In this document: in pieces, positions 47,771 to 57,547 of the stretch
Position numbering within the stretch: the first letter of the stretch is position 1
Layout of the letters: every line of letters begins with the position of its first letter
Assembly: GCA_037200525.1 (NCBI GenBank)
Contig: JBBCGG010000001.1
Coordinates: 1,902,501 to 1,966,500, forward strand
Origin: Methylocella sp.
GTDB taxonomy: Bacteria > Pseudomonadota > Alphaproteobacteria > Rhizobiales > Beijerinckiaceae
Length of the DNA: 64,000 bases
Direction: 5' to 3'
The notes under the pieces: generated by a model
What the model was told of the DNA's origin: nothing
The model's database searches: none
What the model saw: the letters and a program-made list of their open reading frames with translations, nothing else
Position numbers and translations under genes: made by a program

Positions 47771-49744
47771 TCAGGCCTGCGATGGTAATTGGTTGAAATA
47801 TTTGCCTTCGGTCTGAGCAACTTCCTCAGACGGTACGTAATAGTCGCGGTTCTCATTGAACGAATGCGCGATGACCACGGCGAGCGCTGCAGCGGCGGAC
47901 CCGATAGCCATCCACCAGATGTGCCAAACGAGAGCAAAACCGAGAGCCGCGGCGAACCCGCTGATGATGAAGCCGGCGCCTGTATTGCGCGGCATATGGA
48001 TTTGCCGATAGGCCGGAAGCTGGCGATGGGCGAGGCCCTTTTCCTTCATCTCCCAAAAACTGTCTCTTCCCGTGATGATCGGCGTCCGTGCAAAATTGTA
48101 GAAGGGCGGCGGAGACGCCACGGCCCACTCCAGAGTGCGACCGTTCCACGGATCGCCGGTCAGATCCCGCAGCGCTTCCCGGTTACGGACGCTGACAAAG
48201 ATCTGTGCGAGTTGGGCGACGATGCCGCAGAGTATGACGCCGACGCCGATCATCGCGATGATCAGGTAGATATGCCAGACAGGGTTGTCGACATGGTTCA
48301 TGCGTCTCGTCATGCCCATCAATCCGAGGATGTAGAGAGGCATGAACGCCAGATAGAAGCCCACCAGCCAGCACCAGAACGAAACCTTGCCGAGCCGTTC
48401 GTCCAGCCTGAAGCCGAAGGCCTTCGGGAACCAGTAGGTGAAGCCGGCCATGCAGCCGAACACGACGCCGCCGATGATCACATTGTGGAAATGGGCGACC
48501 AGGAACAGGCTGTTGTGAAGCACGAAGTCAGCAGGAGGCACGGCCATCAGCACTCCCGTCATCCCTCCGACGGTAAAGGTGATCATGAAGCCGATCGTCC
48601 AGAGGACAGGCGTCGAGAAGCGCACGCGGCCGCGATACATTGTAAAGAGCCAGTTGAAAATCTTCGCGCCGGTGGGGATCGAGATGATCATGGTCGTGAT
48701 GCCAAAGAAGGCGTTCACGTCGGCTCCAGATCCCATCGTGAAGAAGTGATGTAGCCACACCAGGAACGACAGCACGGTGATGCAGATGGTCGCGTAAACC
48801 ATCGAGGTGTATCCGAACAGGCGCTTGCTCGAGAACGTCGAGATCACTTCGGAAAATATGCCAAAGCAGGGCAGGATCAGGATATAGACTTCCGGATGTC
48901 CCCAGGCCCAGATGAGGTTCACGTACATCATCGGATTGCCGCCGGCCTCATTCGTGAAGAAATGCATGCCGAGGTAGCGATCGAGACACAGCATGGCCAG
49001 CGTCGCCGTCAGGATCGGAAACGCAGCGACGATCAGCATGTTGGTGCACAGCGACGTCCACGTGAAAATCGGCATCCGCATGAGCGTCATGCCGGGAGCG
49101 CGCATCTTTAGGATCGTCGTGATCATATTGACGCCGGCCAACAATGTTCCGACGCCGGAGATCTGAAGACTCCACAAATAATAGTCGACCCCGACGCCCG
49201 GTCCGAACTCAAGCTCCGACAGCGGCGGGTAGGCGAGCCAGCCCGTGCGAGCGAACTCGCCAACTCCCAATGACACGTTCAATAGGAGCGCGCCGGCGGC
49301 GGTCAGCCAAAAGCTCAGCGAATTGAGGTAGGGAAAGGCAACGTCCCGCGCCCCGATCTGTAGAGGCACGGCAAGGTTCATCAAGCCGATGACGAAAGGC
49401 ATCGCCATGAAGAAGATCATGATGACGCCATGGGCGGTGAAGATCTGGTCGTAATGCTCAGGCGGCAGATAGCCGGCCCCGCCGCTGGAGGCGAGCGCCT
49501 GCTGCGTGCGCATCAGTATGGCGTCGGAGAAGCCGCGCAGCAACATCACCAGCGCCAGTATGATATACATGACGCCGATATTTTTGTGATCGACTGAAGT
49601 CAACCATTGCGACCACAAATAGCGCCACTTGCCGAAATATGTGATCAAGCCCAGGATCACGGCGGCGGCGACAAGGATGCCTCCGATCGTCCCCATGACG
49701 ATAGGCTGCTCCATTGGAACAGCCGCCATCGAAAGGTTGCCAAA
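47771..49744 (-). CDS. cyoB: cytochrome bo3 ubiquinol oxidase subunit I (proton-pumping, heme–copper)
   Basis: 657 residues from ATG 49744, with AAGGGG upstream. Reduces O2 to water with electrons from ubiquinol and pumps protons. Heme b and the heme o/CuB ligands are present: [11 protein letters not shown] (low-spin heme His), [23 protein letters not shown] (CuB His and the cross-linked Tyr), [10 protein letters not shown] (two CuB His) and [11 protein letters not shown] (heme His pair). Some 15 membrane helices are expected, and the length matches E. coli CyoB. This is the quinol branch of the superfamily, as shown by the cyoA lacking a CuA site. Confidence 0.97.
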   Translation of the reverse strand, partial: FGNLSMAAVPMEQPIVMGTIGGILVAAAVILGLITYFGKWRYLWSQWLTSVDHKNIGVMYIILALVMLLRGFSDAILMRTQQALASSGGAGYLPPEHYDQIFTAHGVIMIFFMAMPFVIGLMNLAVPLQIGARDVAFPYLNSLSFWLTAAGALLLNVSLGVGEFARTGWLAYPPLSELEFGPGVGVDYYLWSLQISGVGTLLAGVNMITTILKMRAPGMTLMRMPIFTWTSLCTNMLIVAAFPILTATLAMLCLDRYLGMHFFTNEAGGNPMMYVNLIWAWGHPEVYILILPCFGIFSEVISTFSSKRLFGYTSMVYATICITVLSFLVWLHHFFTMGSGADVNAFFGITTMIISIPTGAKIFNWLFTMYRGRVRFSTPVLWTIGFMITFTVGGMTGVLMAVPPADFVLHNSLFLVAHFHNVIIGGVVFGCMAGFTYWFPKAFGFRLDERLGKVSFWCWLVGFYLAFMPLYILGLMGMTRRMNHVDNPVWHIYLIIAMIGVGVILCGIVAQLAQIFVSVRNREALRDLTGDPWNGRTLEWAVASPPPFYNFARTPIITGRDSFWEMKEKGLAHRQLPAYRQIHMPRNTGAGFIISGFAAALGFALVWHIWWMAIGSAAAALAVVIAHSFNENRDYYVPSEEVAQTEGKYFNQLPSQA

Positions 49745-49749
49745 CATCT

Positions 49750-50790
49750 TTACAAACCCCTTGGTGCGGCGGCGGTGCACAGCGCGGGATCGCCGCCCGA
49801 TGCGTCTTTCGCCATAGCGAACTTCATCGCGTCATCTCTGCAGAGCGCGCCGTCCGAGCACTTGTTCAATGCGTCATGATAAAGGGAGAGCTCTACGTCG
49901 CCGTAATAGGCTACCGGCGTCTTTTCGCTCGGCAGCGCGAGCTCCCGATAGGCCGACTTCGTCAGTTTGTTCTGCGAGGCGCGAACGTTCTTGACCCAAT
50001 CCTCGAATTCGCCTTCGGTCATCGCGCGGGCTGCGAACTTCATGTCGGAAAACCCGCCGCCGCTATAATTCGCGGACATGCCGTCATATTCGCCGGTCTC
50101 GTTCGCGAGCAGGCTGAGTTTAGTTTCCATTCCAGGCATGGTGTAGATCTGGCTGCCTAGCTGGGGAATAAAGAAGGAGTTCATTACCGACGCCGATGTG
50201 AGCCGGAAATGTACTGGCGCGTCGACTGGGAAGGCGAGTTCGTTGACGCTGGCGATTTTCAAGTCGGGATAAATGAACAGCCATTTCCAATCGAGCGAGA
50301 CGACCTCGACTTCAATGGTCTTCGTGCTCGAGACGATGCGCTCATACGGGTCCAGTTTGTGCGTCGACGTCCAGGTGACGGTCGCCAGGGCCGCGATGAT
50401 CAGACACGGTACGAGCCAGACGACCGCCTCAATCAGATTCGAGTGCTCCCAATCGGGCGTGAATGCGGCCTTGGCGTTGGAGGCGCGATATCGCCAGGCG
50501 AAGGCGATCGTCATCACGATCACCGGCACGACGACAATGAGCATCAGCCAGGTAGCCAGGAGGATAATCGATTTCTCTTCGGCACCGATTGGACCTTTCG
50601 GATCCATCAGAGCCATCTGGCAACCGCCGAGCAGCGGCGCTGTCGCAAACAGCGCCATGAACGAGGCCGCACGCCGCATTCGGCGCCAGAACAAGCGAGG
50701 GTGCGACATGACGCCGCGTGCGCGGTTCTCCGAGGTTGCCGAAGGTCTTTTCGCGCGAGTAACCATCAATGAGCCGAAGTTGAAAGTCAT
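49750..50790 (-). CDS. cyoA: cytochrome bo3 ubiquinol oxidase subunit II (lipoprotein)
   Basis: 346 residues from ATG 50790; GTG 50799 and ATG 50709 are alternatives, the last giving a more usual signal peptide. The lipobox LLGGCQ makes it a lipoprotein. Two membrane helices follow ([25 protein letters not shown] and [23 protein letters not shown]). The periplasmic cupredoxin fold has [56 protein letters not shown], without the two Cys of a CuA site. That marks a quinol rather than a cytochrome c oxidase. It is first in cyoABCD; cyoE (heme o synthase) is not present. Confidence 0.95.
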   Translation of the reverse strand: MTFNFGSLMVTRAKRPSATSENRARGVMSHPRLFWRRMRRAASFMALFATAPLLGGCQMALMDPKGPIGAEEKSIILLATWLMLIVVVPVIVMTIAFAWRYRASNAKAAFTPDWEHSNLIEAVVWLVPCLIIAALATVTWTSTHKLDPYERIVSSTKTIEVEVVSLDWKWLFIYPDLKIASVNELAFPVDAPVHFRLTSASVMNSFFIPQLGSQIYTMPGMETKLSLLANETGEYDGMSANYSGGGFSDMKFAARAMTEGEFEDWVKNVRASQNKLTKSAYRELALPSEKTPVAYYGDVELSLYHDALNKCSDGALCRDDAMKFAMAKDASGGDPALCTAAAPRGL

Positions 50791-51050
50791 ATCGTCCACG
50801 TAAAAGTATGATTAATTAGGCGATGCAGATAACCGGCATGAGCCGCATGATATTGACGAGGCAAGGCTTGCGCCGGTCGCGGTCAGCGACCGGAAGTAAT
50901 AACTCGGCGCATATGGTCGTCTAGCGGTCGATCTATCTATTGCCGCTGGTTCCCACGCGTCGAAATATTATCTACCGCGCTTGCGACGCCGCAGCGATTG
51001 GACAAACCGTCTCAGGTAGCGGGTATAGCGAGGGCGGCGCACCCTCGCGA

Positions 51051-51090
51051 TAATGTGATATTCTGACCGTTAATGTGATATTCTGACCGT
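51051..51090. repeat. perfect 20-bp tandem duplication
   Basis: TAATGTGATATTCTGACCGT occurs twice head to tail (51051–51070 and 51071–51090). It lies in the 700-bp gap between cyoA and the SDR, shortly before IS3 remains, and may be the edge of an insertion or a slippage product. Confidence 0.7.
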
Positions 51091-51239
51091 TGATGACGAG
51101 CTGCTGTTCGATAGCAGGGGCGCTTGCGCCGAGTGCACTATACTATTTGCTTGACGCTCCAAATTTGTCGGCGTTGCTGGATTCTCTTAATTTATGCTCA
51201 CTCGCCGCTCTCATTTGAACAAAGCCGAATTGCCTCTTC

Positions 51240-51440
51240 GAAGAGACGGTTGTCGTCAATCATCCACTCCTTACGGCGCGGAAAGCGCAACTGCGGCAGG
51301 CCGATATTTTGGAGCCGGGGCGGGTCCTGAACCTGCCGCGCCAGTCGTCGATTTGCGATCGCTTCACGCCGCGATCGCGGAGCTGGCGCTCGAAAACGAT
51401 TCTTTGGGAGGCCCAATTCCTCGCGAAGTCTTCGAAGAGG
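51240..51440 (+). pseudogene. degenerate IS3-family OrfA fragment
   Basis: In one frame the sequence reads AAPVVDLRSLHAAIAELALENDSLGG, matching the C-terminal coiled coil of IS3 OrfA (…LHAKIGELTLENDFL…). Just upstream, in another frame, HPLLTARKAQLRQADI matches the segment before it (HPxxxxxWKxQL). So the gene has at least one frameshift and both ends are missing. It is transposon debris beside the 20-bp tandem repeat, in the SDR/cyo gap. Confidence 0.6.
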
Positions 51441-51491
51441 TCAGAAAACGGCCTCGTCGATCGCGTCAGGATGCGGAGCCGTTTCTTCCGA

Positions 51492-52253
51492 TCAAAGTTT
51501 GACGCCGCGCGTCAGCGCGCCGTCAACCACAAGATTGGCGCCGGTGATGAAACTTGCGGCGGGACTTGCCAGAAACACCGCCGCATTGGCCATTTCCTGC
51601 GGGGTTCCCATGCGGCCGGTTGGATTGAGGGCGAGCGCCGTCTTGTAAAGTTCCGGATTGCCGTCCTTGATCTGGTTCCAGACGCCGCCTTCGAAATAGG
51701 TGTTGCCCGGCGACACGCTGTTCGCGCGGATCGATTTCGACGCCAGCTGATTGGCGAGTCCCTGAGTGTAGTGGATCAGCGCCGCTTTGAAGGCTCCATA
51801 AGGGCCGGCTGCGAAATCGATCTCGCGAGCCGACACGCTGGAGATGCTGATGATCGAGGCCGCCTTGCTCTGCGCAAGAAAGGGCAGGGCGGCGTCGACC
51901 ATCCGGACGCAACCCATCAGATCGATCTCAAAGCCGCGCCTCCAATTGTCCTCGTCGGGTCCAATCGCCAGGGCGCTGACATTGGCCACGACGATGTCGA
52001 TGCCACCGAGCGCCGCCGCGGCTTCGCTTACCCAGGCTTTGAGGGCGGCCGCGTCGGCGACGTCGACGGCGGTTCCGAAGGCCCGCACATTCAAGGCGCG
52101 GACCGCGCCCTGCGCCACGGCGATCTCTTTGGCGTTGCGAGCGCAAAAGGCGACATCGACGCCTTCGCGGGCCAATGTGTCGACGATTGCGCGTCCGATG
52201 CCCTTGGTGCCGCCGGTCACGACGGCGCGCAGCCCTTTCAATCCGAGATCCAT
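51492..52253 (-). CDS. short-chain dehydrogenase/reductase
   Basis: 253 residues. Classical SDR fold for NAD(P)-linked oxidation of alcohols or keto groups. Cofactor motif VVTGGTKGIGRAI, the NVSALAIG strand, active-site Ser in SSVSAREID, and the Y-x3-K motif YGAFKAAL with catalytic Tyr and Lys. The C-terminus has LASPAASFITGANLVVDGALTRGVKL, so it is FabG-like. Neighbours give no substrate hint. Family assignment is firm; specific role unknown. Confidence 0.92.
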   Translation of the reverse strand: MDLGLKGLRAVVTGGTKGIGRAIVDTLAREGVDVAFCARNAKEIAVAQGAVRALNVRAFGTAVDVADAAALKAWVSEAAAALGGIDIVVANVSALAIGPDEDNWRRGFEIDLMGCVRMVDAALPFLAQSKAASIISISSVSAREIDFAAGPYGAFKAALIHYTQGLANQLASKSIRANSVSPGNTYFEGGVWNQIKDGNPELYKTALALNPTGRMGTPQEMANAAVFLASPAASFITGANLVVDGALTRGVKL

Positions 52254-52537
52254 GTGCGTGCTCCTGCTTTAAGCGTTTCCGTCTCTGGCGAATTCGCTTG
52301 CTGTTAAAATGCCAAGCAGTTTGCGTCGGCATGGAACCCTCAGACTATCGCGTCAATTCGGATGTCGCTGCGCGGGCTCTGGTCTTGCTTATGCCAGCCG
52401 CGTGCCGCTCGGAAGGCGCGATCGGTGCGGCACAATGGCGCTTTATTAAGGCGACAGCGGACGAGCGCATATCGACGGGGCCGCCGCGCGCATCGCATTG
52501 AAGTCGATCATGCGGGCCAAACGCCTCCCGAAGCATT

Positions 52538-53491
52538 TCATGAGATGATTGGCGGCCGGTCTCTTTGTCCTAACGGTCGTTCAAAGGCGCTGCGGTCCCA
52601 ATTGGCCGCATTGGCCGCCGCCTCGTAAGTGCTTTGCAGGAATTCAAGCAGCGCCGCCTCCGGCGCCTCGGCCGTTCGCACGGCGTCATAGGGAAGAATG
52701 AACTCCTGTAGTTCTTCGCTGAAAAATGCAGATGCTGGGCGGACTGCGGCCGATTTGAATCCCGAAGGAGCAGGATAAGTGTAAGAATAGAAAGCTGGAT
52801 AGTCGATGGCGCCGCCGCCAGGCCAAAAGCCGGCGCTGCTCACTTCATGGGAGTAGGCCTCCCGCACAACGGCATCGGGGAGATGAGGAACGCCGCCAGG
52901 ATGCAGCGGCGCGCGGCGGCCAGAAAAGCGCGTCACCGCGAGGTCAAAACTGCCCCAGAAAAAATGTACGGGACTGCACTTGCCGATAAAGCCGGTGCGA
53001 AAGAGCTTGAACGCGCGATCGATTTGGAGGAGCGCCCTCCAGAAGCGGTGAGCGCATTCGGGATCATAAGAAGCATGAATCCGGTCTTCGCTGAAGCGAA
53101 TTGGATCCGGCAATTCATTTGGCGTCTCGTCTATGACGACCGGAAATCCCAAATCCGCCAACGCCGCCATGATCGCGGCGTAAAAGTCTTTGACCGGCTC
53201 AGCGCGGAGGGGCATTCGCCACCGTTGTTCGTCGCTCGTTTCGATGAACAGCAGGTGGTCGATAAAATCGAAATCGATCGTGAAGGCGCGGTCGCCATAA
53301 GGCATCGTTGAGGTGGTCAGTCCGCGCGTCGTAACGTAGAGCGTGGTATGCCAGGAGTGATTGAGCCAGGGCTCCTGAGACAATCGGATTTTTCCGACAA
53401 TCTGGGTCCAAAGATGAAGCGTCGCGTGAGTCTCTTTACATGCCGGATAGGGCAGTTCGGGCCATGCGCTTGAAGCGGTTGTGCGTTGCAT
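52538..53491 (-). CDS. DUF5996-family protein
   Basis: 317 residues, soluble, with no signal peptide. It starts MQRTTASSAWPELPYPACKETHATLHLWTQIVGKIRLSQEPWLNHSWHTTLYVTTRGLTT, the conserved N-terminus of the DUF5996 family. WRALLQIDRAFKLFRTGFIGKCSPVHFFWGSFDLAVTRFSGR is the second landmark, and HLPDAVVREAYSHEVSSAGFWPGG the third. The function is unknown; the many conserved Trp/His and the GKCSPVHFFW motif suggest an enzyme or binding fold. It is divergent from the VOC-domain gene. Confidence 0.85.
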   Translation of the reverse strand: MQRTTASSAWPELPYPACKETHATLHLWTQIVGKIRLSQEPWLNHSWHTTLYVTTRGLTTSTMPYGDRAFTIDFDFIDHLLFIETSDEQRWRMPLRAEPVKDFYAAIMAALADLGFPVVIDETPNELPDPIRFSEDRIHASYDPECAHRFWRALLQIDRAFKLFRTGFIGKCSPVHFFWGSFDLAVTRFSGRRAPLHPGGVPHLPDAVVREAYSHEVSSAGFWPGGGAIDYPAFYSYTYPAPSGFKSAAVRPASAFFSEELQEFILPYDAVRTAEAPEAALLEFLQSTYEAAANAANWDRSAFERPLGQRDRPPIIS

Positions 53492-53782
53492 AGCTCATCT
53501 CGTGGAAAGAGCGAAGACAGGTAGCGTTGCGATGATAACGCTGGTCCATTCTTCGACCAACAGTTTAGTGTCCGGAACGGGCGACGGCGGAAATCTTGTG
53601 CGCCTCGACGAGTGGCAGTCGCGGCTGGCGCCTGCAAAGCTGCCGGCCCTCGTTCCAGCCTCAGTTCATAGGCCCCGCCGCGCTCGCCCGCTGGCCATCG
53701 GACATAAATCATGTGCAATCTTGCTGCCGCCGGAAATCGACCATCAGCCTCAATGGCGGCGCAGCCGCGTGAAAGGGCAGCC

Positions 53783-54256
53783 ATGATCCTGGACCACGTC
53801 ACCCTCAGTACGCGCAATATGGCGGCGACGCGCGCGTTCTTCGAACAGGTCTTTGACCTGCGGGACGGCTTCCGTCCAGATTTTCCGTTTCCCGGACATT
53901 GGCTGTACGAGGGAGCTGAGCCGCTTGTGCACCTGATTCCGGCGCGTGAGGGCGCGAGCGACGCAGCTGCGGCGGCCGAACGCATCGACCACGTCGCCTT
54001 CCTGCGCGACGACTACGACGCCTTCCGCGCCAAGCTCGAGCGCCTGTCTATCCCTTACTTGCCCACGGAACTGCCGGAAATCGGCGAGCGTCGGCTATTC
54101 CTGCGAGTACCAGGAGGGGTGTTGCTGGAGGTTGCTTTCCGCAGCAATCGAAGTTTGAGCGCGTCGAGGAGCCAGCCGAGACCGGCGATCGAAAATAATC
54201 GGGGGTTACGCCGCTGCTTCCGGCCGACCGAATCGGTTTCCACCGTCGCGTCTTGA
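53783..54256 (+). CDS. glyoxalase/VOC-family protein
   Basis: 157 residues from ATG 53783, with AAAGGG upstream. VOC fold with paired beta-alpha-beta-beta-beta modules: MILDHVTLSTRNMAATRAFFEQVFDLRDGFRPDFPFPGHWLYE and ERIDHVAFLRDDYDAFRAKLERLSIPY. Metal-binding positions His (in DHVTL), His (in DHVAF) and Glu (in LLEVAF) are present, as in dioxygenases, glyoxalases and fosfomycin-type enzymes. The last ~35 residues are low complexity. Activity cannot be told from sequence. Confidence 0.85.
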   Translation: MILDHVTLSTRNMAATRAFFEQVFDLRDGFRPDFPFPGHWLYEGAEPLVHLIPAREGASDAAAAAERIDHVAFLRDDYDAFRAKLERLSIPYLPTELPEIGERRLFLRVPGGVLLEVAFRSNRSLSASRSQPRPAIENNRGLRRCFRPTESVSTVAS

Positions 54257-54723
54257 CTGTTTCGGACAGCGGCGACCCCGTGGAGAGTCTTTTCGCGTCA
54301 ACAGGACGAAACGATGGTTGAGGCAATAACGTCGCAGCGCGGACGCGGCGCTACCTTCAGTCTGACGGAGCCTAAACGCTGGCGCCGAGCTTGGCCTCCG
54401 GCCGAATCACCCGACGAAGACGATCGCCAATCCGGCGCGGGTCCGCAAAAGATCGGTCGCTCTTTTGGGGGCGGTCGTGAGCCTTATCACAGTTCGTTTC
54501 ATTCGCGGCAGTCAGCCGCTTCCTTGATGCAAATCAGGCGTCGCCTTTGGGCTGACGCCTATAATTCATAGGCCGGCGCGCGCAGAAGCCACATGCGTTC
54601 AATGCCATCGCCCTTGATGCCAGCATTGAAAGAATGCACGTTTTTTTGAGCTTGTTGCCGTGGCGGCGGGCTTTCGCCGCCAACTCATGCTGGCGTGGCG
54701 GGCGACCGACACTCGTTGGGTTA
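54257..54723. other. gene-free stretch upstream of the HU-like gene
   Basis: 467 bases containing only weak, conflicting short frames. Nothing I can support besides the promoter at its right end. Confidence 0.3.
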
Positions 54724-54752
54724 TTGACACGGCATTGATTGTGGGATTCTAA
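54724..54752 (+). promoter_or_regulatory. sigma-70-type promoter of the HU-like gene
   Basis: TTGACA (54724–54729) and TTCTAA (54747–54752) are spaced by 17 bases, about 50 bases before the start codon. This is a near-consensus -35 with a fair -10. Confidence 0.5.
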
Positions 54753-54804
54753 CGATCTCATTCTCTAATCAATAAACATCAATGCTAACCAAAGGAGTTG
54801 ATCA

Positions 54805-55185
54805 ATGGTTGCGAAGAAACCCGCGAGCGCTGCGAAGACCGCGAGCGCCAAAACCGTGAAGGCCAAAGCGGTCAAACCAGCCGCCGCCCCGCGCGCTCAA
54901 GCGGCGCAAGCAACAATCACGCTTAAGCAAATCGGCGTCCAGCTCGCCGAAACGCATGAGCTGCCGAAACAGAAGGTCGATGAATTATTCGATGACATGG
55001 TCGCGGTCATCGCGAAGCAAGTGAAGAAGGGCGCCAAGGTCCGCGTCAGCGGGCTTGGAATTTTTCAGGTCAAGAAGCGCGCGGCTCGAAAAGGGCGCAA
55101 TCCGGCCACGGGCGAATCCATCAAAATTAAAGCAAGCAAAGGGATCACGTTTAGGATCGCCAGCGATCTGAAAAAAGCGCTGTGA
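54805..55185 (+). CDS. HU-like DNA-binding protein with basic N-terminal extension
   Basis: 126 residues from ATG 54805, with AAAGGAG upstream. The first ~38 residues are Lys/Ala-rich (SAAKTASAKTVKAKAVKPAAA), like eukaryotic histone H1 tails. The bacterial HU/IHF fold follows: ITLKQIGVQLAETHELPKQKVDELFDDMVAVIAKQVKKGAKVRVSGLGIFQVKKRAARKGRNPATGESIKIKASKGITFRIASDLKKAL. The arm motif RKGRNPATGE is intact, so it should bend DNA. The tail probably compacts DNA in stationary cells. Terminal basic tails on HU-like proteins are known from some lineages. Confidence 0.9.
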   Translation: MVAKKPASAAKTASAKTVKAKAVKPAAAPRAQAAQATITLKQIGVQLAETHELPKQKVDELFDDMVAVIAKQVKKGAKVRVSGLGIFQVKKRAARKGRNPATGESIKIKASKGITFRIASDLKKAL

Positions 55186-55375
55186 CCTGCTGGAGACATC
55201 CACAATAGGAGGCCGAGCAGCCTTTGACGCCTCGCTACGTTCGAGCCCGCCGGCGCAAGATCGACCTAGCTCTGGCCTCGGTCCACAATAGGGCTCAGCG
55301 CGTTTGGCATGCCAGCCTTCATCGCCGCGGCGGCTTCAGAAATTGCGCCTCGGCGCGGTCGTCGATCATCGCGCA

Positions 55376-55660
55376 TCAGATTTCGCAGAAAAATCGGCGG
55401 CCGCCTATCCTGGGGAGATCGACGTGTCGGTGCGCCATTGGGTAGGGCGCGCCGCCTTGCTCAATCGTTTGCGCGCCCGCCGATGTGCCGGCTGATCTCG
55501 CAATGCAGCGCGGATGGCTACGCTGTGGGGTCAAATCTGTTTCCGCCGCCATGAGCGCCTGACCAACAGCCTCGCCTTGCGCGGATTCATCAACTGTGAG
55601 TTCGCCTAAGAACGCCACCCCGCGTTTCTGCGAACCGTCTCGGCGGCGGCGCCAAATCGA
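55376..55660 (-). pseudogene. possible remnant of a GNAT acetyltransferase
   Basis: A minus-strand frame contains FLGELTVDESAQGEAVGQALMAA, which resembles the acetyl-CoA-binding motif A of GNAT enzymes (a strand, then Q/RxxGxG/A and a helix). The sequence on both sides is not conserved, and no start with a ribosome site is present. If real, it is a decayed gene in the 570-base gap between the HU-like gene and the permease. Confidence 0.28.
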
Positions 55661-55755
55661 GAGTTCTGGCGTCTGTCACAATTTGGCGCCATGATTCGCG
55701 TCGCGGGCGGTTACGCAGTAGATGCGCATCGTCGCCGCACGGGGTTACGAGAATT

Positions 55756-56784
55756 ATGAACAATAGCGTCGGCCGCACCGCCTCCGTCCTCGTCATAATA
55801 TTTCTTGTTGTGGCGGCGCTTCGCTTCGCCGACGTCGTTTTTGAGTCCGTCGCATTCGCTCTGTTCGCTATCGCCATCGTTTGGCCGCTGCAGAAAGAGC
55901 TTCAGACTCGAATGCCGCGTGGGTTGGCTCTTCTAATTACCGTTCTTGTGACTTTGGTCGTCATCGTCAAGCTTACCTCAATGGTTGCTTGGGGAGCCAG
56001 TCAGATCGCACAATGGATTCCTCAGAACATCGTCCGTTTTCAAGGCTTTTATGTTTCGGCGGTCAAATGGCTTGAGGATCACGATATTTTCATCGTCACT
56101 CTCGCCAGCGAGCGGTTCAACGTCGTGTGGCTGCTCGGCGCTTTTCGGACGGTCGCTGCGACGATCAATAGTCTTATCGGGTTCGCGCTCCTCATCTTTA
56201 TTTTCATGGCGATGGGACTCGGCGAGGCGGACGAATTCCGGCAGAATCTCGAACGCTTGGGCGATAAGGCCAATAGCTCTAGGCTATTGCTCGCCGGCGA
56301 GAAGATCGCCAAGAAATTTCGGCAATATATGCTGGTCCGGACCATCGCCAGCATTTTGACCGGCGTCGTGGTTTGGGGTTTGGCGGCTGTCGTAGGTCTT
56401 GATCTTGCCGCGGCATGGGGCGTCATTACATTCGCGCTCAACTACATCCCGTTCATTGGTCCGCTCATAGCGACCGTATTGCCGACGCTGTTTGCTTTCG
56501 TCCAATTCGGATCCTGGGAGATGGCGCTCCTCGTCCTCGTGACCTTGACAGTGGTTCAACTGCTGATCGGCAGCTATCTCGAGCCTTTGTTCACCGGCAA
56601 GACCCTTGCTATTTCGCCCTTTGTCGTAGTGTTCTCGGTGGTTTTCTGGGGTTTCCTATGGGGATTGCCCGGCACCTTTATCGGCGTTCCGATCGCCATC
56701 GCCGCGCTCACGCTCTGCGAGCAATATCCCTCCGCTCGCTGGGTCGCGGCGCTTTTGTCGGGGCGCGCGCCTGAGGGCCCGTAA
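55756..56784 (+). CDS. AI-2E-family permease
   Basis: 342 residues with about eight membrane segments, in the AI-2E/TqsA/YdiK family (PF01594). Landmarks are WGVITFALNYIPFIGPLIATVLPTLFAF (the family's NYIPxxGPxI core), VVQLLIGSYLEPLFTGKTLAISPFVVVFSVVFWGFLWGLPGTFIGVPIAIAA (the GxxL(E)P motif and late helices). Members export autoinducer-2, act as Na+/H+ antiporters or are uncharacterised, so a neutral name is best. It is followed by another membrane protein on the same strand. Confidence 0.88.
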   Translation: MNNSVGRTASVLVIIFLVVAALRFADVVFESVAFALFAIAIVWPLQKELQTRMPRGLALLITVLVTLVVIVKLTSMVAWGASQIAQWIPQNIVRFQGFYVSAVKWLEDHDIFIVTLASERFNVVWLLGAFRTVAATINSLIGFALLIFIFMAMGLGEADEFRQNLERLGDKANSSRLLLAGEKIAKKFRQYMLVRTIASILTGVVVWGLAAVVGLDLAAAWGVITFALNYIPFIGPLIATVLPTLFAFVQFGSWEMALLVLVTLTVVQLLIGSYLEPLFTGKTLAISPFVVVFSVVFWGFLWGLPGTFIGVPIAIAALTLCEQYPSARWVAALLSGRAPEGP

Positions 56785-56959
56785 GTCGAAGCGCAGGATT
56801 AGACTGCCTGTGCCTTGTCGCCGCCTGCTCGCAACCGATTTTCTTGCGTGGGTCGTGGCTTTTTAGCCGTGTTGCGCTATGCTCCATTTGTAGATCAGGC
56901 TGAAAAGCGACCGGCGGTCCGGCTCTTTCCTCGATGCTGGATGCAACGAATGGATTGTC

Positions 56960-57547
56960 ATGAGCGAACACGCTTTAGCGGATGATCTTCGCGGCAGGGT
57001 TACGCCCTCGCCCAAGGCCAGCTTCTGGTTGAGGGAGCTTCCCTATCTCGTTGTGCTATGTCTGACGCTGATCGGCATCGCCTATACGAGCGTCTCGAGG
57101 CATCCGCTCGTCGGCTACTGGGAATTCATGGCGCTCGTCATCGGGATCGCCGTCGTCTCGACAGCCTGGGCCGAGTCCGGCGACAGGCGCGCCCGTTTGC
57201 GTCTCATTGTGACCCAAGCCCTGCATTGGCTGTCGTTTTTAATCGCCATGAACCTAGCGCTTTTGCCCAGCGTTCAGAGATTGCTGAATCCGGAGGCGAC
57301 CGGCCTTACCGTTTTGCTGTTGCTGGCGCTCGGCACGGTCACCGCCGGCATTACGATTTTATCTTGGCAGATCTGCTTCATCGGCGTCGCGATGGCGCTC
57401 GCAGTGCCGGGCATCGCCTGGCTGCAACAATCCGCCATCGTCGTTGTTCTGGGCGTGGTGGTCGCTCTGATCGGGGTTGGCATCGTCTATTCCTGGCATC
57501 GGAGCGCTCGGCGCAGCGAAGGTTTGTCGTCGCCCGAGAGAGGTTGA
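56960..57547 (+). CDS. membrane protein of unknown function
   Basis: 195 residues. Five membrane segments: ELPYLVVLCLTLIGIAYTSV, YWEFMALVIGIAVVSTAWA, TQALHWLSFLIAMNLALLPS, LTVLLLLALGTVTAGITILSWQICFIGVAMALAV, and IVVVLGVVVALIGVGIVYSW. No recognised family. The N-terminus is cytosolic and charged; the C-terminus is basic. It is 175 bases downstream of the AI-2E permease and could be co-transcribed. Confidence 0.6.
   Translation: MSEHALADDLRGRVTPSPKASFWLRELPYLVVLCLTLIGIAYTSVSRHPLVGYWEFMALVIGIAVVSTAWAESGDRRARLRLIVTQALHWLSFLIAMNLALLPSVQRLLNPEATGLTVLLLLALGTVTAGITILSWQICFIGVAMALAVPGIAWLQQSAIVVVLGVVVALIGVGIVYSWHRSARRSEGLSSPERG

Noticed and set aside
47789-48754. 321-codon open frame antisense to cyoB
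   Set aside because: It is an artefact of GC-rich coding sequence on the opposite strand: a His/Arg/Asp-rich translation with no ribosome site, while cyoB has all heme and copper ligands.
54314-54571. 85-codon frame downstream of the VOC gene
   Set aside because: Overlapping frames on both strands are equally open and none has supporting signals.
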